A program made the position numbers and the translations under genes. DNA of 64,000 nt, taken from contig NZ_JADIJE010000013.1 in assembly GCF_015278315.1 (NCBI RefSeq), forward strand, positions 1 through 64,000. The letters are read 5' to 3'. How positions within the stretch are numbered: position 1 is the stretch's first letter; each line of letters begins with the position of its first letter. The notes beneath the pieces are model-generated. The model worked only from the letters and a program-made list of their open reading frames with translations. It ran no database searches and was not told the origin of the DNA. This document shows positions 15,590 to 24,292 of this stretch, one piece after another. The DNA is from Microbacterium ureisolvens (GTDB taxonomy: Bacteria > Actinomycetota > Actinomycetes > Actinomycetales > Microbacteriaceae).

Positions 15590-17167
15590 GTGGCGACCGT
15601 CTTCCAGTTCCTGGCCGAGCGCCCGATCATCGTGCTCTTCGTGCTGATCGGCATCGGCGCAGCCCTCGGCCGTGTGCGCGTCAAGGGCGTCTCGCTCGGC
15701 GCCGTCGGGGTGCTGTTCGTGGCGATCGCCATCACGGCGTGGGGCGTGTCGACCGGCGTCACGATCGAGATGCCGGCCGCGGTCGGCGACCTCGGGCTCG
15801 TCATCTTCGCCTTCTGCACCGGCCTCATCGCAGGACCGGGCTTCTTCAACGCGCTGCGCACGTCGTACGCGCTGATGCTGGCCGTCACGGGGGTGCTGGT
15901 CGTGACGGCCGTCGTGGCCTACCTCGTGGGCTCGGCCCTCGGCATCCCTCCGATCACGATCGCCGGAACGTTCGCCGGCGCGCTCAACAACACCCCCGCG
16001 CTCGCCGCGACGGGCGGGAGCCCCGACGCGACCGTCGGCTATGCCAGCGCCTACGTCTACGGGGTGATCGCGGCGATGATCGGCGTCGCGCTCGCCCTGC
16101 GCTCCCGAGCCGAGGACACCGACGCCCAGGCGCCGATCGTGGGCAAGCCGATCGAGGTCGACACCACCTCGCGCCCCACCGTGGGCGAGGTCGCGGCGGG
16201 CCGCGGCGACCGCGTCGCGTTCTCGCGCCGGCGCTCGGTCGACGGCGAGGTCGAGATCGTCGGACCCGACGCGGCGCTCGAGCCCGGCGACATCGTGAAC
16301 GTCGTCGGCCCTGCCGACGACGTCGAGGCGGTGACCCTCGAGCTCGGCCACACGTCGGCCATCGACCTCACGCGAGACCGCAGCCGGCTCGACTTCCGAC
16401 GCATCATCCTGTCCGACGCCCGCCTCGCCGGCCGCACCATCGCGAGCCTGCGCCTGCCCGAGCGGTACGGCGCGACGATCGCGCAGATCCGGCGCGGAGA
16501 CGTGGAGTTCGTCGCCACCTCCGACTTCGTGCTGCACCAGGGCGACCGGCTGCGCGTGGTCGGCCCGACCGGCTCGATGAAGGAGGTGACCCGCTTCCTC
16601 GGCGACTCCGAGCGGGGCTTCGCCGACATCAACCCGGTCGCTCTCGGCCTCGGCATCCTCCTCGGCCTGCTGCTGGGCTCGATCGTGATCCCGCTCCCCG
16701 GCGGCGGGCAGTTCAGCCTCGGCTACGCCGCCGGCGTGCTCGTCGTGGGCCTCGTGATGGGGCGCGTCGGCCGCATCGGACGTTTCGTCACGTCGCTGCC
16801 GAACACCGCCTCGAGCGTGCTCGCGGAGCTCGGCCTCCTCATCTTCCTCGCGTACGCCGGCACGAAGGCCGGCGCTCAGATCCTGTCGGCGATCGCGTCG
16901 GGCGAGGTGGTGCGCCTGCTGCTGCTCGGCGCCGTGCTCACCACCTTCTTCATCGGCGCGACCTTCCTCCTCGCGCGCCACGTCTTCCGGCTCGGCGGAA
17001 CCCGGCTGTCGGGCGCGATCGGCGGCGCGCAGACGAACCCCGCGATCCTCGGCTTCGCCAACTCCCGCACCGACTACGACGTCCGCGTCGCCCTGGGCTA
17101 CACCCTGGTGTACCCGGCGGCGATGGTCGTGAAGATCCTCCTCGCGCAGGTGCTCGTGGAGCTGTGA
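15590..17167 (+). CDS. AspT-type aspartate:alanine exchanger family transporter
   Basis: 525 residues. Two membrane halves (about 1-165 and 345-525), each with the Asp-Al_Ex pattern (LGLVIFAFCTGLIAGPGFF; LGLLIFLAYAGTKAGAQIL, then GTFAGALNNTPALAA / GAIGGAQTNPAILGF). Between them are two RCK_C (TrkA-C) domains (about 185-260 and 265-345: GDIVNVVGPADDVE, GDRLRVVGPTGSMKE) expected to bind a regulatory ligand. Members exchange dicarboxylates or amino acids. GTG 15590 is preferred over GTG 15584 since GGAGG is 7 nt upstream. Confidence 0.88.
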   Translation: MATVFQFLAERPIIVLFVLIGIGAALGRVRVKGVSLGAVGVLFVAIAITAWGVSTGVTIEMPAAVGDLGLVIFAFCTGLIAGPGFFNALRTSYALMLAVTGVLVVTAVVAYLVGSALGIPPITIAGTFAGALNNTPALAATGGSPDATVGYASAYVYGVIAAMIGVALALRSRAEDTDAQAPIVGKPIEVDTTSRPTVGEVAAGRGDRVAFSRRRSVDGEVEIVGPDAALEPGDIVNVVGPADDVEAVTLELGHTSAIDLTRDRSRLDFRRIILSDARLAGRTIASLRLPERYGATIAQIRRGDVEFVATSDFVLHQGDRLRVVGPTGSMKEVTRFLGDSERGFADINPVALGLGILLGLLLGSIVIPLPGGGQFSLGYAAGVLVVGLVMGRVGRIGRFVTSLPNTASSVLAELGLLIFLAYAGTKAGAQILSAIASGEVVRLLLLGAVLTTFFIGATFLLARHVFRLGGTRLSGAIGGAQTNPAILGFANSRTDYDVRVALGYTLVYPAAMVVKILLAQVLVEL

Positions 17168-17197
17168 GGACGGATGCCGCGCCGCGGCTCGCCGTCC
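17168..17197. terminator. Putative bidirectional hairpin between convergent genes
   Basis: Nested stem GGACGG...CCGTCC with inner CCGC/GCGG, directly between the transporter stop codon and the stop of the LuxR-family gene on the other strand. Includes a copy of ACGGATGCC. No T-tract. Confidence 0.45.
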
Positions 17198-17200
17198 GGC

Positions 17201-20188
17201 TCAGGTCGACGCCGCCGCCGGCGACCCGGCCGATGCGGTGTACAGCGCCGCGGCCTCGGCGCGGTTGGCGGCCCCGATCTTGGCGAGGATCGCCGACACG
17301 TGGACGGACGCCGTCTTGGGGCTGATGAACAGCCGCCGGCCGATCTGCGGGTTCGTGAGGCCTTCGGCCACCAGCTCGAGCACCTGCAGCTCGCGCGGGG
17401 TGAGCGTCGCGATCACACCGTCGTCCTGCGCAGCTGCGCCGGCGCCGCCGGGCTCGAGCCTGGCGCGCGCGGTGAGCTCGGCGGCCCAGCGTGCCACACG
17501 GCTCACCCCGTCCCCGGGCGCGGTGGCGACGATGCCCGTCAGGATCGCTGCGGCCGTGTCCCGGTCGCCGGAATCCAGGAGCGCCTGAGCGAGGCGGTAC
17601 CGGGCGACGTGCCGGTGCCAGATCGGCATCAGCTCGATCGTCGATTCCGCGGTGAGGGCATCCCACGCGGCGGCGCGGTCCGCGGGCGACCCGTCGACGT
17701 CCGCGAGCAGGGCCCGCACCATGCCGGCGCCCGCCTGTGCCGCCGGGTGCGGGGGCCACGCGTCGATCGCCGAACCGAGCCGGTCGCGCAGCTCGGGAGG
17801 CGCGGTGCGTCCGTGCCCGAGTGTGAGGAGCGCCGCCGTGACTACGGCGTAGCGTCGGACCGCCGGTGATCCGGTCTCGGAGGCGGCGACGTCGAAGACA
17901 TCGGAGAGCACGTCTGCGACGGCATCCGCGTCTGCACCGTCCGGAGCGAGGATCGCCTCGGCGCGCTCGACCGCCCACCACCCGTGCTTGTCGGGGTAGC
18001 GGCGCCGGGAGTCCTCGATCGTCGGGCGCTCCACGACGAGCAGGTCGTCGCGCTCGGCCATCCGGTCGTCCCACGCGAGGTGGGAGGCCAGCAGCCTCAC
18101 CACGGACGCGCCGTGTAGCGGACTCATCAGCCGGCGCGAGCGCTGCGCGTAGCGCCGCGCGGCCTCGGCGCGGCCGGTGGCGAAGAGCGCCTGCGCCAGC
18201 GCGTACGCGAGGCCCGAGCCTGAGCCGCGCTCGATCCCCGCGCGCACGACGTCGTCGTAGTGCTGGGCGCCGACGACCGCCGCGTCGTCGAAGCGTCCGA
18301 CCCGCAGGAGCATGTCGGTGAGGGCACTGCCCGCGTAGGCGCGCAGCGGCGGCTCCACCCGCAGCGTCGCGGCGCGCTCCAGCGGCTGCAGGGCGCCCAG
18401 CTCGTCGTCCTCGTCGCCGGCGATGCGCCACGCCTCGACCGTGAGCGCGACGGCGAGGGCGTCGTCGTCGCCGGCTTCCTCGGCCAGCGCGATGGCTCGT
18501 GCGGCGTGCGCCGCCGCCTCCTCGCCGTGCTCGTCGAGGGCGATGTTGGTGAGCACGCGCGACAGGAGCACCCGGGCGCGGGGGTCGTCGATGCCCTCCA
18601 GCAGTGCGACGGCCTCGTGGAGGTCCTCGGTGCGGCCGCGGTGCTCGAGGTTGTAGGTCTCGACGAAGCGCTGCCGCAGCAGCCCCGCCCGCGTCAGCGG
18701 GTCGTCGTCGCACACGCACAGACCCTCGTTCGCCGATCGTAGCGAGCGCTCGGCCTCACCGAGGTCGTGCCAGGCCTCGGCGGCGTCGAGGTGCAGCTCG
18801 GGCAGCGTGGTGCCGGCACGCACCTGCGCGTCGGGCACCTGGTCCCACAGTTCGGCGAGGCGCTCGGTGAGCTTCGCGGCCGTGGCAGGAGAGAACCGTG
18901 AGCGCGACTGCCGCAGCGCGGCGACCGTGGCGTCGAATGCGGCGGGGAGATCGCGGGCGGCGAGCCAGTGCTCGGCAGCGGCTGAGGCGTCGTCGGGGGA
19001 GTCGCCGCGGTGGTCGCGCAGATGCTCGGCGTACCGGCGGTGCACGCGCACGCGCTCGCTTGGCAGCATCTCGCCCTCGACGGCCTCGCGAGTGAGGGCG
19101 TGACGGAACCGGTAGCCGGCGCCGTCGGCGAGGATGACCCGCGTGTCGATCGCCTCGCGCACGGCGTGGTCGAGGGCGTTCTCGTCGAGCGCCGTCACCG
19201 CCGCGAGCACGTCGTCGTCGACGTGCATGCCGCCGGCCGCCATCGTGCGCACGGCCTGCTGCGCGTCGTCGCCGAGCCGTGCGTAGCGGGCGAGCACGAG
19301 CTCGCGCAGCGTGTCGGGGAGGGAGCGGTCGCCGAGGTCGACGAGTTCTTCGACGAGGAACGGGATGCCGCCGCTGCGCTCCGCGAGCGCCTCCACGAAG
19401 CGCGGGTCGCGGCCGCCGACCAGCTGCGCGACCTGCTCGGCGACCTCGTCGGGGCTGAGCGGCGTCACCTCCACGCGGACGACCGAGCGCGTGCGGTCGA
19501 GCTCGGCGAGCACGGGGCGCAGCGGATGGAACCTGTCGATGTCGTCGGAACGGTAGGTCGCGACGATGGTCAGATGAGGGCCCCGGAGCGTGCTGGCGAG
19601 AGTCTTCAGCAGCGCCATGGTCGCGGCATCCGCCCACTGCAGGTCCTCGAGCACGACGACGACGTGACGTCGCTGCGAGAGGCGCTCCAGGAGCACCTCG
19701 ATCGCCTCGGCGAACTCGCCGGCGGGCTCGTCGGCCTCGGGCGTCACCTCGGTGATGCCGGGGACCAGCGCCGCGAGGCTCGCGATCGCGGCGGCCGAGC
19801 CGGCGGCCTCGCGCAGCGCGACGGTGCCGACGGCCGCGTGCAGATCGCGCAGCACGCGGCGGACCGGCCCGAAGGGGGCGCCGATCGGGCCGAGGTCGAC
19901 GCACTGCCCGAAGGCGACGACCGGCCCTTCGACCGCCGACCCGCTGACCGCGGTCGAGCCGCCGCTCGGGGAGGAGCCGCTGTTCGTCGCGGCGGCGCCG
20001 AGCGGGTCGGACGTCACGAGCGACAGGAACTCCTGCACGAGCCGGGTCTTGCCGACGCCGGCCTCACCGCGGACGACGACGGTGCGCGGTGTGCCGGCGG
20101 TGCCGTCGTCGAAGGCCTCGAGCAGCGCGGCGAGCTCGGCGTGACGGCCGACCATGCGCGGGCTCGAGGACGGTGCGGGCATGGTCAT
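17201..20188 (-). CDS. Large ATP-binding LuxR-family (LAL/MalT-like) regulator
   Basis: 995 residues. N-terminal AAA/STAND ATPase (about 10-330) with Walker A GEAGVGKT at 41-48 and Walker B VVVVLEDLQWAD; a long helical repeat middle (about 400-900) typical of TPR-like ligand-sensing regions; and a C-terminal LuxR HTH in the last 70 residues (LTPRELQVLELVAEGLTNPQI, ISPKTASVHVSAILAKIG). These proteins activate nearby operons on inducer and ATP binding. Two small paralogous genes with a shared 42-bp promoter block sit just upstream on the same strand and are obvious candidate targets. ATG 20188 with AGGTG upstream; a second ATG is 6 nt later. Confidence 0.9.
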   Translation of the reverse strand: MTMPAPSSSPRMVGRHAELAALLEAFDDGTAGTPRTVVVRGEAGVGKTRLVQEFLSLVTSDPLGAAATNSGSSPSGGSTAVSGSAVEGPVVAFGQCVDLGPIGAPFGPVRRVLRDLHAAVGTVALREAAGSAAAIASLAALVPGITEVTPEADEPAGEFAEAIEVLLERLSQRRHVVVVLEDLQWADAATMALLKTLASTLRGPHLTIVATYRSDDIDRFHPLRPVLAELDRTRSVVRVEVTPLSPDEVAEQVAQLVGGRDPRFVEALAERSGGIPFLVEELVDLGDRSLPDTLRELVLARYARLGDDAQQAVRTMAAGGMHVDDDVLAAVTALDENALDHAVREAIDTRVILADGAGYRFRHALTREAVEGEMLPSERVRVHRRYAEHLRDHRGDSPDDASAAAEHWLAARDLPAAFDATVAALRQSRSRFSPATAAKLTERLAELWDQVPDAQVRAGTTLPELHLDAAEAWHDLGEAERSLRSANEGLCVCDDDPLTRAGLLRQRFVETYNLEHRGRTEDLHEAVALLEGIDDPRARVLLSRVLTNIALDEHGEEAAAHAARAIALAEEAGDDDALAVALTVEAWRIAGDEDDELGALQPLERAATLRVEPPLRAYAGSALTDMLLRVGRFDDAAVVGAQHYDDVVRAGIERGSGSGLAYALAQALFATGRAEAARRYAQRSRRLMSPLHGASVVRLLASHLAWDDRMAERDDLLVVERPTIEDSRRRYPDKHGWWAVERAEAILAPDGADADAVADVLSDVFDVAASETGSPAVRRYAVVTAALLTLGHGRTAPPELRDRLGSAIDAWPPHPAAQAGAGMVRALLADVDGSPADRAAAWDALTAESTIELMPIWHRHVARYRLAQALLDSGDRDTAAAILTGIVATAPGDGVSRVARWAAELTARARLEPGGAGAAAQDDGVIATLTPRELQVLELVAEGLTNPQIGRRLFISPKTASVHVSAILAKIGAANRAEAAALYTASAGSPAAAST

Positions 20189-20219
20189 ATCGTGGCACCT
20201 CCCGCCCGGGGGCGGACGG

Positions 20220-20450
20220 TCATCGCGCGGCGGCGACGCTCGAGCGCCGGGGGGAGCGGCGCCAACCGAAGTGGCGTCCGGTGGCGTCGACGGATGCCGC
20301 GGCCTGCGCGCCCGCGTCGACCGAGGCCCTGCTTGCCCGGTGCTGCTCCGTCTCCCGCTCCGCCCGACGCGCGAGGATCTCGACATCGCGGCGGAGGTCG
20401 GCCGCGCGGTGAGCATCGAGCATCGTGGCCACATACGTCGTGTCGTTCAT
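20220..20450 (-). CDS. Small protein, paralogue of the 62-residue protein upstream
   Basis: 76 residues, starts MNDTTYVATMLDAHRAADLRR; basic, Ala/Arg-rich, no membrane segment. Its first 20 or so residues align with the neighbour at 20590-20778 (MTDIVYSAHILHAHRVAEIDR): shared Y at 6, A, a two-hydrophobic step, and a common D/H-A-H-R core. AGGAG ribosome site. The 42-bp block at 20507-20548 lies upstream, matched by one upstream of the paralogue. Function unknown. The conserved region and duplicated control region argue that it is real. Confidence 0.6.
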   Translation of the reverse strand: MNDTTYVATMLDAHRAADLRRDVEILARRAERETEQHRASRASVDAGAQAAASVDATGRHFGWRRSPRRSSVAAAR

Positions 20451-20506
20451 CTGCGTCTCCTGTCGAGCGGCCCGCCGTGGCGGGTTGTCTTACCTCTAGG
20501 ACTGTC

Positions 20507-20548
20507 CTCGCTAAGGGGTGCCTGCCTCATCGGACGGATGCCCTATCT
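20507..20548 (-). promoter_or_regulatory. Conserved 42-bp promoter block, copy 1
   Basis: Read on the + strand: CTCGCTAAGG, an 11-bp variable spacer, CATCGGACGGATGCCCT, then A, then TCT. The copy at 20843-20884 has identical boxes at identical spacing. It includes the near-palindrome CATCGGACGGATG. It lies 57 bp before the start of the 76-residue gene. Confidence 0.65.
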
Positions 20549-20589
20549 CCGGGACGGAGACGACTCAGATCCTGGCCCGCGGAACGGCT

Positions 20590-20778
20590 TCAGGCGAAGG
20601 CTGCCCGCCGCCGCGGACTGAGCAGCGCGGAGCGGAACCAGGCGGCGAGCCTGCGGCCGCGGGGCGGCGTGAGGGTCAGGCCGCGGTCGCGATGGGCGAC
20701 CATCAGCTGGTTCTCGCGATCGATCTCCGCCACACGGTGGGCGTGGAGGATGTGGGCGCTGTAGACGATGTCGGTCAT
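20590..20778 (-). CDS. Small basic protein, paralogue of the downstream 76-residue protein
   Basis: 62 residues, starts MTDIVYSAHILHAHRVAEID; ends in a basic, Trp-containing tail (LAAWFRSALLSPRRRAAFA). GGGAG ribosome site 9 nt before the ATG. Related to the gene at 20220-20450 over the N-terminal third only; the C-termini are unrelated. Preceded by the second copy of the 42-bp promoter block. Proteins of this size upstream of a LAL regulator have no known role; co-regulation with it is inferred. Confidence 0.6.
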   Translation of the reverse strand: MTDIVYSAHILHAHRVAEIDRENQLMVAHRDRGLTLTPPRGRRLAAWFRSALLSPRRRAAFA

Positions 20779-20842
20779 GAGGGTCTCCCGTCTGCGGCAC
20801 AGCCGGTCGGCGGCTGCGGTCGTGCTGACGGGTACGACTCTG

Positions 20843-20884
20843 CTCGCTAAGGCGGGCGCTCCCCATCGGACGGATGCCCTGTCT
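20843..20884 (-). promoter_or_regulatory. Conserved 42-bp promoter block, copy 2
   Basis: Same boxes and spacing as 20507-20548 (CTCGCTAAGG-N11-CATCGGACGGATGCCCT), with G instead of A before the final TCT. The 11-bp spacer differs in most positions, so the boxes look selected rather than recently copied. 64 bp before the 62-residue gene. Confidence 0.65.
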
Positions 20885-20984
20885 TGGTGGGGGCGGCTAC
20901 CTTAGCGACGCGAAGCCGGGGCTAGGGCGCCGATCGGTCCGCGGCAGGTTCGGGTGCGCCGGGCGCCCCGCGACCCCGCGCCCG

Positions 20985-22136
20985 TCAGCCCGCGACCGGC
21001 CGTTTCGGGCGCGCCCACCGCGCGGGGAGGTCCACGCCGTCCCACACCTGCACGGCGCCCCACGCGGCAGCCGCGATCGGCACCGCCAGGACGGCGCCGA
21101 CGATGCCGCCGAGCACCGTGCCCACGGTCAGGGCGACGAGGATGACGAACGCGTGGAGCTTCATCGACCGGCCCATGAGCACCGGCTGCAGGAAGTTGCC
21201 CTCGAGCTGGTTCACGAGCACCACGACGCCGACGACGAGCAGGGCGTTCACCCAGCCGTTGGCCACGAGTGCGACCAGCGCGGCGATGATGCCGGCCAGC
21301 GTCGCGCCGACGATCGGGATGAAGGCGAGCAGGAACACCAGCACCGAGAGGGGGATCGCCAGCGGCACCTGGAGGATCAGCAGACCGATGAGGATGCCGA
21401 CCGCGTCGACGAGGGCCACGGTCGCCGTGCCGCGGACGTACGAGCCGAGCACGCCCACCGTCTTGTCGCCGATGCGCCGCGCGCGCATGTAGTTGCTTCC
21501 CCGGAACGGCCGCAGCACGAACTCCCACATCTGCGGGCCGTCCTTCAGGAAGAAGAACAGGATCGTGACCATCAGCACGAAGCCGGTCACGAAGTTGGTG
21601 ATCGCGCTGACGCCCGCCAGAGCACCAGAGCCGAACTGCGCGCTCGTGATGAAGTCCAGGACACCCTCGAGCCATCCGTCGAGCTGCTCCTGCGTGGGCG
21701 CGAAGGGGAGGGTCTGCACCCAGGCGATGACGTCCTGGATGCCGTCGACCGCCTGGTCGTACAGCTCATCCCACTGGTCGCGCACCGCCCACACGATGAG
21801 CCAGCCGATCCCGGTGAGGATGAGCGTGATCGCCAGGAGCGTGAGGACGGTCGCGAGCACGGCCGGCACGCCGCGCCGTCGCATCCATCCCATCACGGGC
21901 GCGAACGCGCATGCGAGGATGAGCGCGATCGTGAGCGGAATCGTGACGAGGGTGAGGAACTGCAGCGCGAAGATGATGCCGCCGACGACCGCCACCACCA
22001 CGATGATCTGGATCGCCCGGATGCCGAGCTTGCCGAAGCCGTCGGCCCACAGGCTCCACGGCGGCTGCGTCGCCTTCGGCTCGACGTCGTGCGAGTCGAG
22101 GACGACGCGCTGCGGGTCGTTCCGGAACAGTCCCAT
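20985..22136 (-). CDS. AI-2E family (PerM-like) membrane permease
   Basis: 383 residues with seven or eight membrane helices; starts MGLFRNDPQRVVLDS. Signature segments: FFFLKDGPQMWEFVLRPF after the long central loop, RGTATVALVDAVGILIGLLI, IPIVGATLAGIIAALVAL and LEGNFLQPVLMGRSMKLHA. The family includes TqsA, linked to autoinducer-2 export, and Na+/H+ antiporters; the substrate cannot be told from sequence. No operon partner: both neighbours are more than 60 bp away. Confidence 0.88.
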   Translation of the reverse strand: MGLFRNDPQRVVLDSHDVEPKATQPPWSLWADGFGKLGIRAIQIIVVVAVVGGIIFALQFLTLVTIPLTIALILACAFAPVMGWMRRRGVPAVLATVLTLLAITLILTGIGWLIVWAVRDQWDELYDQAVDGIQDVIAWVQTLPFAPTQEQLDGWLEGVLDFITSAQFGSGALAGVSAITNFVTGFVLMVTILFFFLKDGPQMWEFVLRPFRGSNYMRARRIGDKTVGVLGSYVRGTATVALVDAVGILIGLLILQVPLAIPLSVLVFLLAFIPIVGATLAGIIAALVALVANGWVNALLVVGVVVLVNQLEGNFLQPVLMGRSMKLHAFVILVALTVGTVLGGIVGAVLAVPIAAAAWGAVQVWDGVDLPARWARPKRPVAG

Positions 22137-22198
22137 GCGCCGAGCGTATTGGGCGCGGAGCGTCCCGCGGTGCGGGTTGCGTCCGTGACCGATGCCGA

Positions 22199-23455
22199 CT
22201 AGGCGAAGGCGCTCATCCCGGTGATGTCGCGGCCGATCAGGAGGGCCTGCACACTCTCGGTGCCCTCGTAGGTGTGGATCGCCTCGATGTCGGCCATGTG
22301 CTGCATGACGCCGTACTCCAGCAGGATGCCGTTGCCGCCGAGCATGTCGCGCGCCGTCGACGCGATGCGGCGTGCGGCGCGGGTGTTGTGGTACTTCGCG
22401 AGCGAGGCCTGCGTCGGGCGCAGTTCGCCGCGCTCCTCGAGGTCGGCCATCCAGCGGCAGTAGAGCTGCATCGCGGTGAGCTCCTCGAGCATGTTCGCCA
22501 GCCGCTCCTGCACCATCTGGAACTTCGCGAGCGGCTTGCCGAACTGGATCCGCTGCTGCGAGTACGCGAGCGCCGCCTCGTAGCAGGCGGTGGCGTGGCC
22601 CAGCGCCGACCAGGCGACACCGGACCGCGTCGAGTACAGCACGGTCGAGGCGTCCTTGAAGCTCTTCGTGCCCGGGAGCACGGCGTCGGCCGGCACCCGC
22701 ACGCCGTCGAGCACGATGTGGGCCTGGTGGATCCCGCGCAGCGACGCCTTGCCCTCGATGACGGTGCCGACGTAGCCGGGCGCCTCCTGCTCGACGAGGA
22801 AGCAGCGCACGGCGCCGTGGTGCTCGTCGCCGGGGGAGTCCACGCGCGCCCACACGAACGTGATGCCGCCCGACGCGCCGTTGCCGATCCACTTCTTGGC
22901 GCCGTCGATCACCCACTCGCCGGCGCCGGTCGCTGAGCCTGTCGAAGCGTCCCAGCGGGCCACGGTCTCGAGCGAGACCGAGTCGGATCCGTGGTCGGGT
23001 TCGGTGAGAGCGAAGGATGCCGCGACCTCGCCGCGCGCGACCGGCACGAGCCAGCGCTCCTGCTGCGCCTCGCTGCCGAAGAGGGCGAGCGTCCGCAGCG
23101 CGAGACCGCCCTGTACCGCGAGCACCGTGCCCAGGGACCCGTCGCCGCGGGAGATCTCCATGTTGACCAGGCCCGCAGCGAGCGGTGAGACGCGCGTGAG
23201 CGAGGGGTGGACGATGCCGTCGTTGAACATGTCGAGCTCGCCCGCGCGCATCGCGATGTCGAGCGGGTATGCGCCGGTGTCCCAGGCGTCCTGCATGCGA
23301 GTGCCCACCTCGTCGATGTACGCCTGCGCCCGCTCCCACATCTCGCGGTCGGCGGCGGGGATGTCGGCGAACACCGCGTAGTAGTCGGTGCCGCGGCGCG
23401 CGGTCACGTCGTAGCCCTCGACGCTCTGGCCGGGACGAGGCTGGAAGTCGGTCAC
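22199..23455 (-). CDS. Acyl-CoA dehydrogenase family protein
   Basis: 418 residues. Flavoprotein fold complete: SFALTEPDHGSDS (FAD-contact), WVIDGAKKWIGNGASGG, FQMVQERLANMLEELTAM, and the catalytic Glu in the C-terminal HTYEGTESVQALLIGR, where glutaryl-CoA dehydrogenase-type enzymes have it. Oxidises an acyl-CoA to the enoyl-CoA. GTG 23455 chosen for the AGGAG 8 nt upstream; ATG codons further up lack one. A 22-bp dispersed repeat (22928-22949) has become coding here, contributing DASTGSAT just before WVIDGAKKW. Not in an obvious operon; the TetR gene upstream is separate. Confidence 0.9.
   Translation of the reverse strand: MTDFQPRPGQSVEGYDVTARRGTDYYAVFADIPAADREMWERAQAYIDEVGTRMQDAWDTGAYPLDIAMRAGELDMFNDGIVHPSLTRVSPLAAGLVNMEISRGDGSLGTVLAVQGGLALRTLALFGSEAQQERWLVPVARGEVAASFALTEPDHGSDSVSLETVARWDASTGSATGAGEWVIDGAKKWIGNGASGGITFVWARVDSPGDEHHGAVRCFLVEQEAPGYVGTVIEGKASLRGIHQAHIVLDGVRVPADAVLPGTKSFKDASTVLYSTRSGVAWSALGHATACYEAALAYSQQRIQFGKPLAKFQMVQERLANMLEELTAMQLYCRWMADLEERGELRPTQASLAKYHNTRAARRIASTARDMLGGNGILLEYGVMQHMADIEAIHTYEGTESVQALLIGRDITGMSAFA
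22928..22949. repeat. 22-bp dispersed repeat inside a coding region
   Basis: Perfect reverse complement of the unit at 13100-13121 (contains GCTGAGCCTGTCGAAGCG). It lies in frame within the acyl-CoA dehydrogenase gene. Confidence 0.8.
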
Positions 23456-23560
23456 GATCGGACTCCTGGCGGGGTGGTGACGGGTGGTGCGGCATCCGTT
23501 CGTGGAACTGGATTCCATCATCCATAGTACTCAGTGTCACCTTGGGGTCACGCGCGCCCG

Positions 23561-24202
23561 TCAGTCATCCGCGCCGTCCGTCTCTGCCGCGCGGTAGGCC
23601 GCGAGGAACACCCGGGCGCCGGCGCGGGCGCGGACACGGACCTCGCGTGCCGACGGCGCGGTGGTCGCGAACATGCCCCGGTCGAGTTCTGCCCCCATCG
23701 CCAGGAAGGCGAAGTGCTCGGCGGCCACGACGGCGTCGTCGACGGCGAGGACGCCGCGCGCGCTCAGGCCGGCGAACGCCTCGGAGAGCGCCCGCAGGAC
23801 CATATCCGGTGCGCGGCGCCGGTACTCCGCCACGAGGTCGGGGAATCGCGCAGCCTCGCTGACGAGCAGCCGCCGCAGCGGAAGCACGGGGCCGAGGAGC
23901 ACGTCCTCGGCCAGGCGGACGCTCAGTGCCGGAATGTCGCGGTCGACGTCGTCGAGCTGCGCCGTGGACTCCGCGAGGATCGCGGCGAACCGCTCGGCGG
24001 TCTCTATCGAGCGTGCGAGCGTGGCGCGGAACAGGCTCTCCTTGTCGCCGTAGATGTTGTAGACGGTGCGCTTGGCGACGCCGGCGCGGTCTGCGACCGC
24101 GTCGACGCCGGCCGCGTCGTAGCCGTGCATCAGGAACACCTCGCTCGCGGCGTCGAGGATCAGTGAGCGGGATCGCGTGATCCGCGGGTCCTCCGCGGTC
24201 AT
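23561..24202 (-). CDS. TetR-family transcriptional regulator
   Basis: 213 residues. HTH at about 10-55: SRSLILDAASEVFLMHGYDAAGVDAVADRAGVAKRTVYNIYGDKESLFR. The C-terminal part (TetR_C-type) is rich in Arg/Ala with RLAEDVLLGPVLPLRRLLVSEAARFPDLV. Divergent from a membrane protein gene at 24293; two adjacent inverted repeats fill the 90-bp gap, so it probably represses that gene and itself. ATG 24202 has an AGGTGCC ribosome site. Confidence 0.9.
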   Translation of the reverse strand: MTAEDPRITRSRSLILDAASEVFLMHGYDAAGVDAVADRAGVAKRTVYNIYGDKESLFRATLARSIETAERFAAILAESTAQLDDVDRDIPALSVRLAEDVLLGPVLPLRRLLVSEAARFPDLVAEYRRRAPDMVLRALSEAFAGLSARGVLAVDDAVVAAEHFAFLAMGAELDRGMFATTAPSAREVRVRARAGARVFLAAYRAAETDGADD

Positions 24203-24244
24203 GGCACCTCCGGGGTCTTGCGTCGGCGGCAGTTCGCTTCTACT

Positions 24245-24279
24245 GTACTCGTGCGTGCAGTACTGCACTCGTCAGTGCA
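24245..24279. promoter_or_regulatory. Two adjacent TetR-type operators
   Basis: GTACT-N9-AGTAC (24245-24263) is followed at once by TGCACT-CGTC-AGTGCA (24264-24279). Both share a CTCGT core. They lie between the TetR gene and the membrane protein gene, ending 13 bp before the latter's ATG. Confidence 0.65.
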
Positions 24280-24292
24280 ACAGGAGGAAGAC

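Noticed and set aside
23521..23560. Operator with GTGAC direct repeats between the acyl-CoA dehydrogenase and TetR genes
   Set aside because: Short repeats (GTGACCCC, GTGACACT) and an AGTACT palindrome are present but too weak to separate from a plain promoter.
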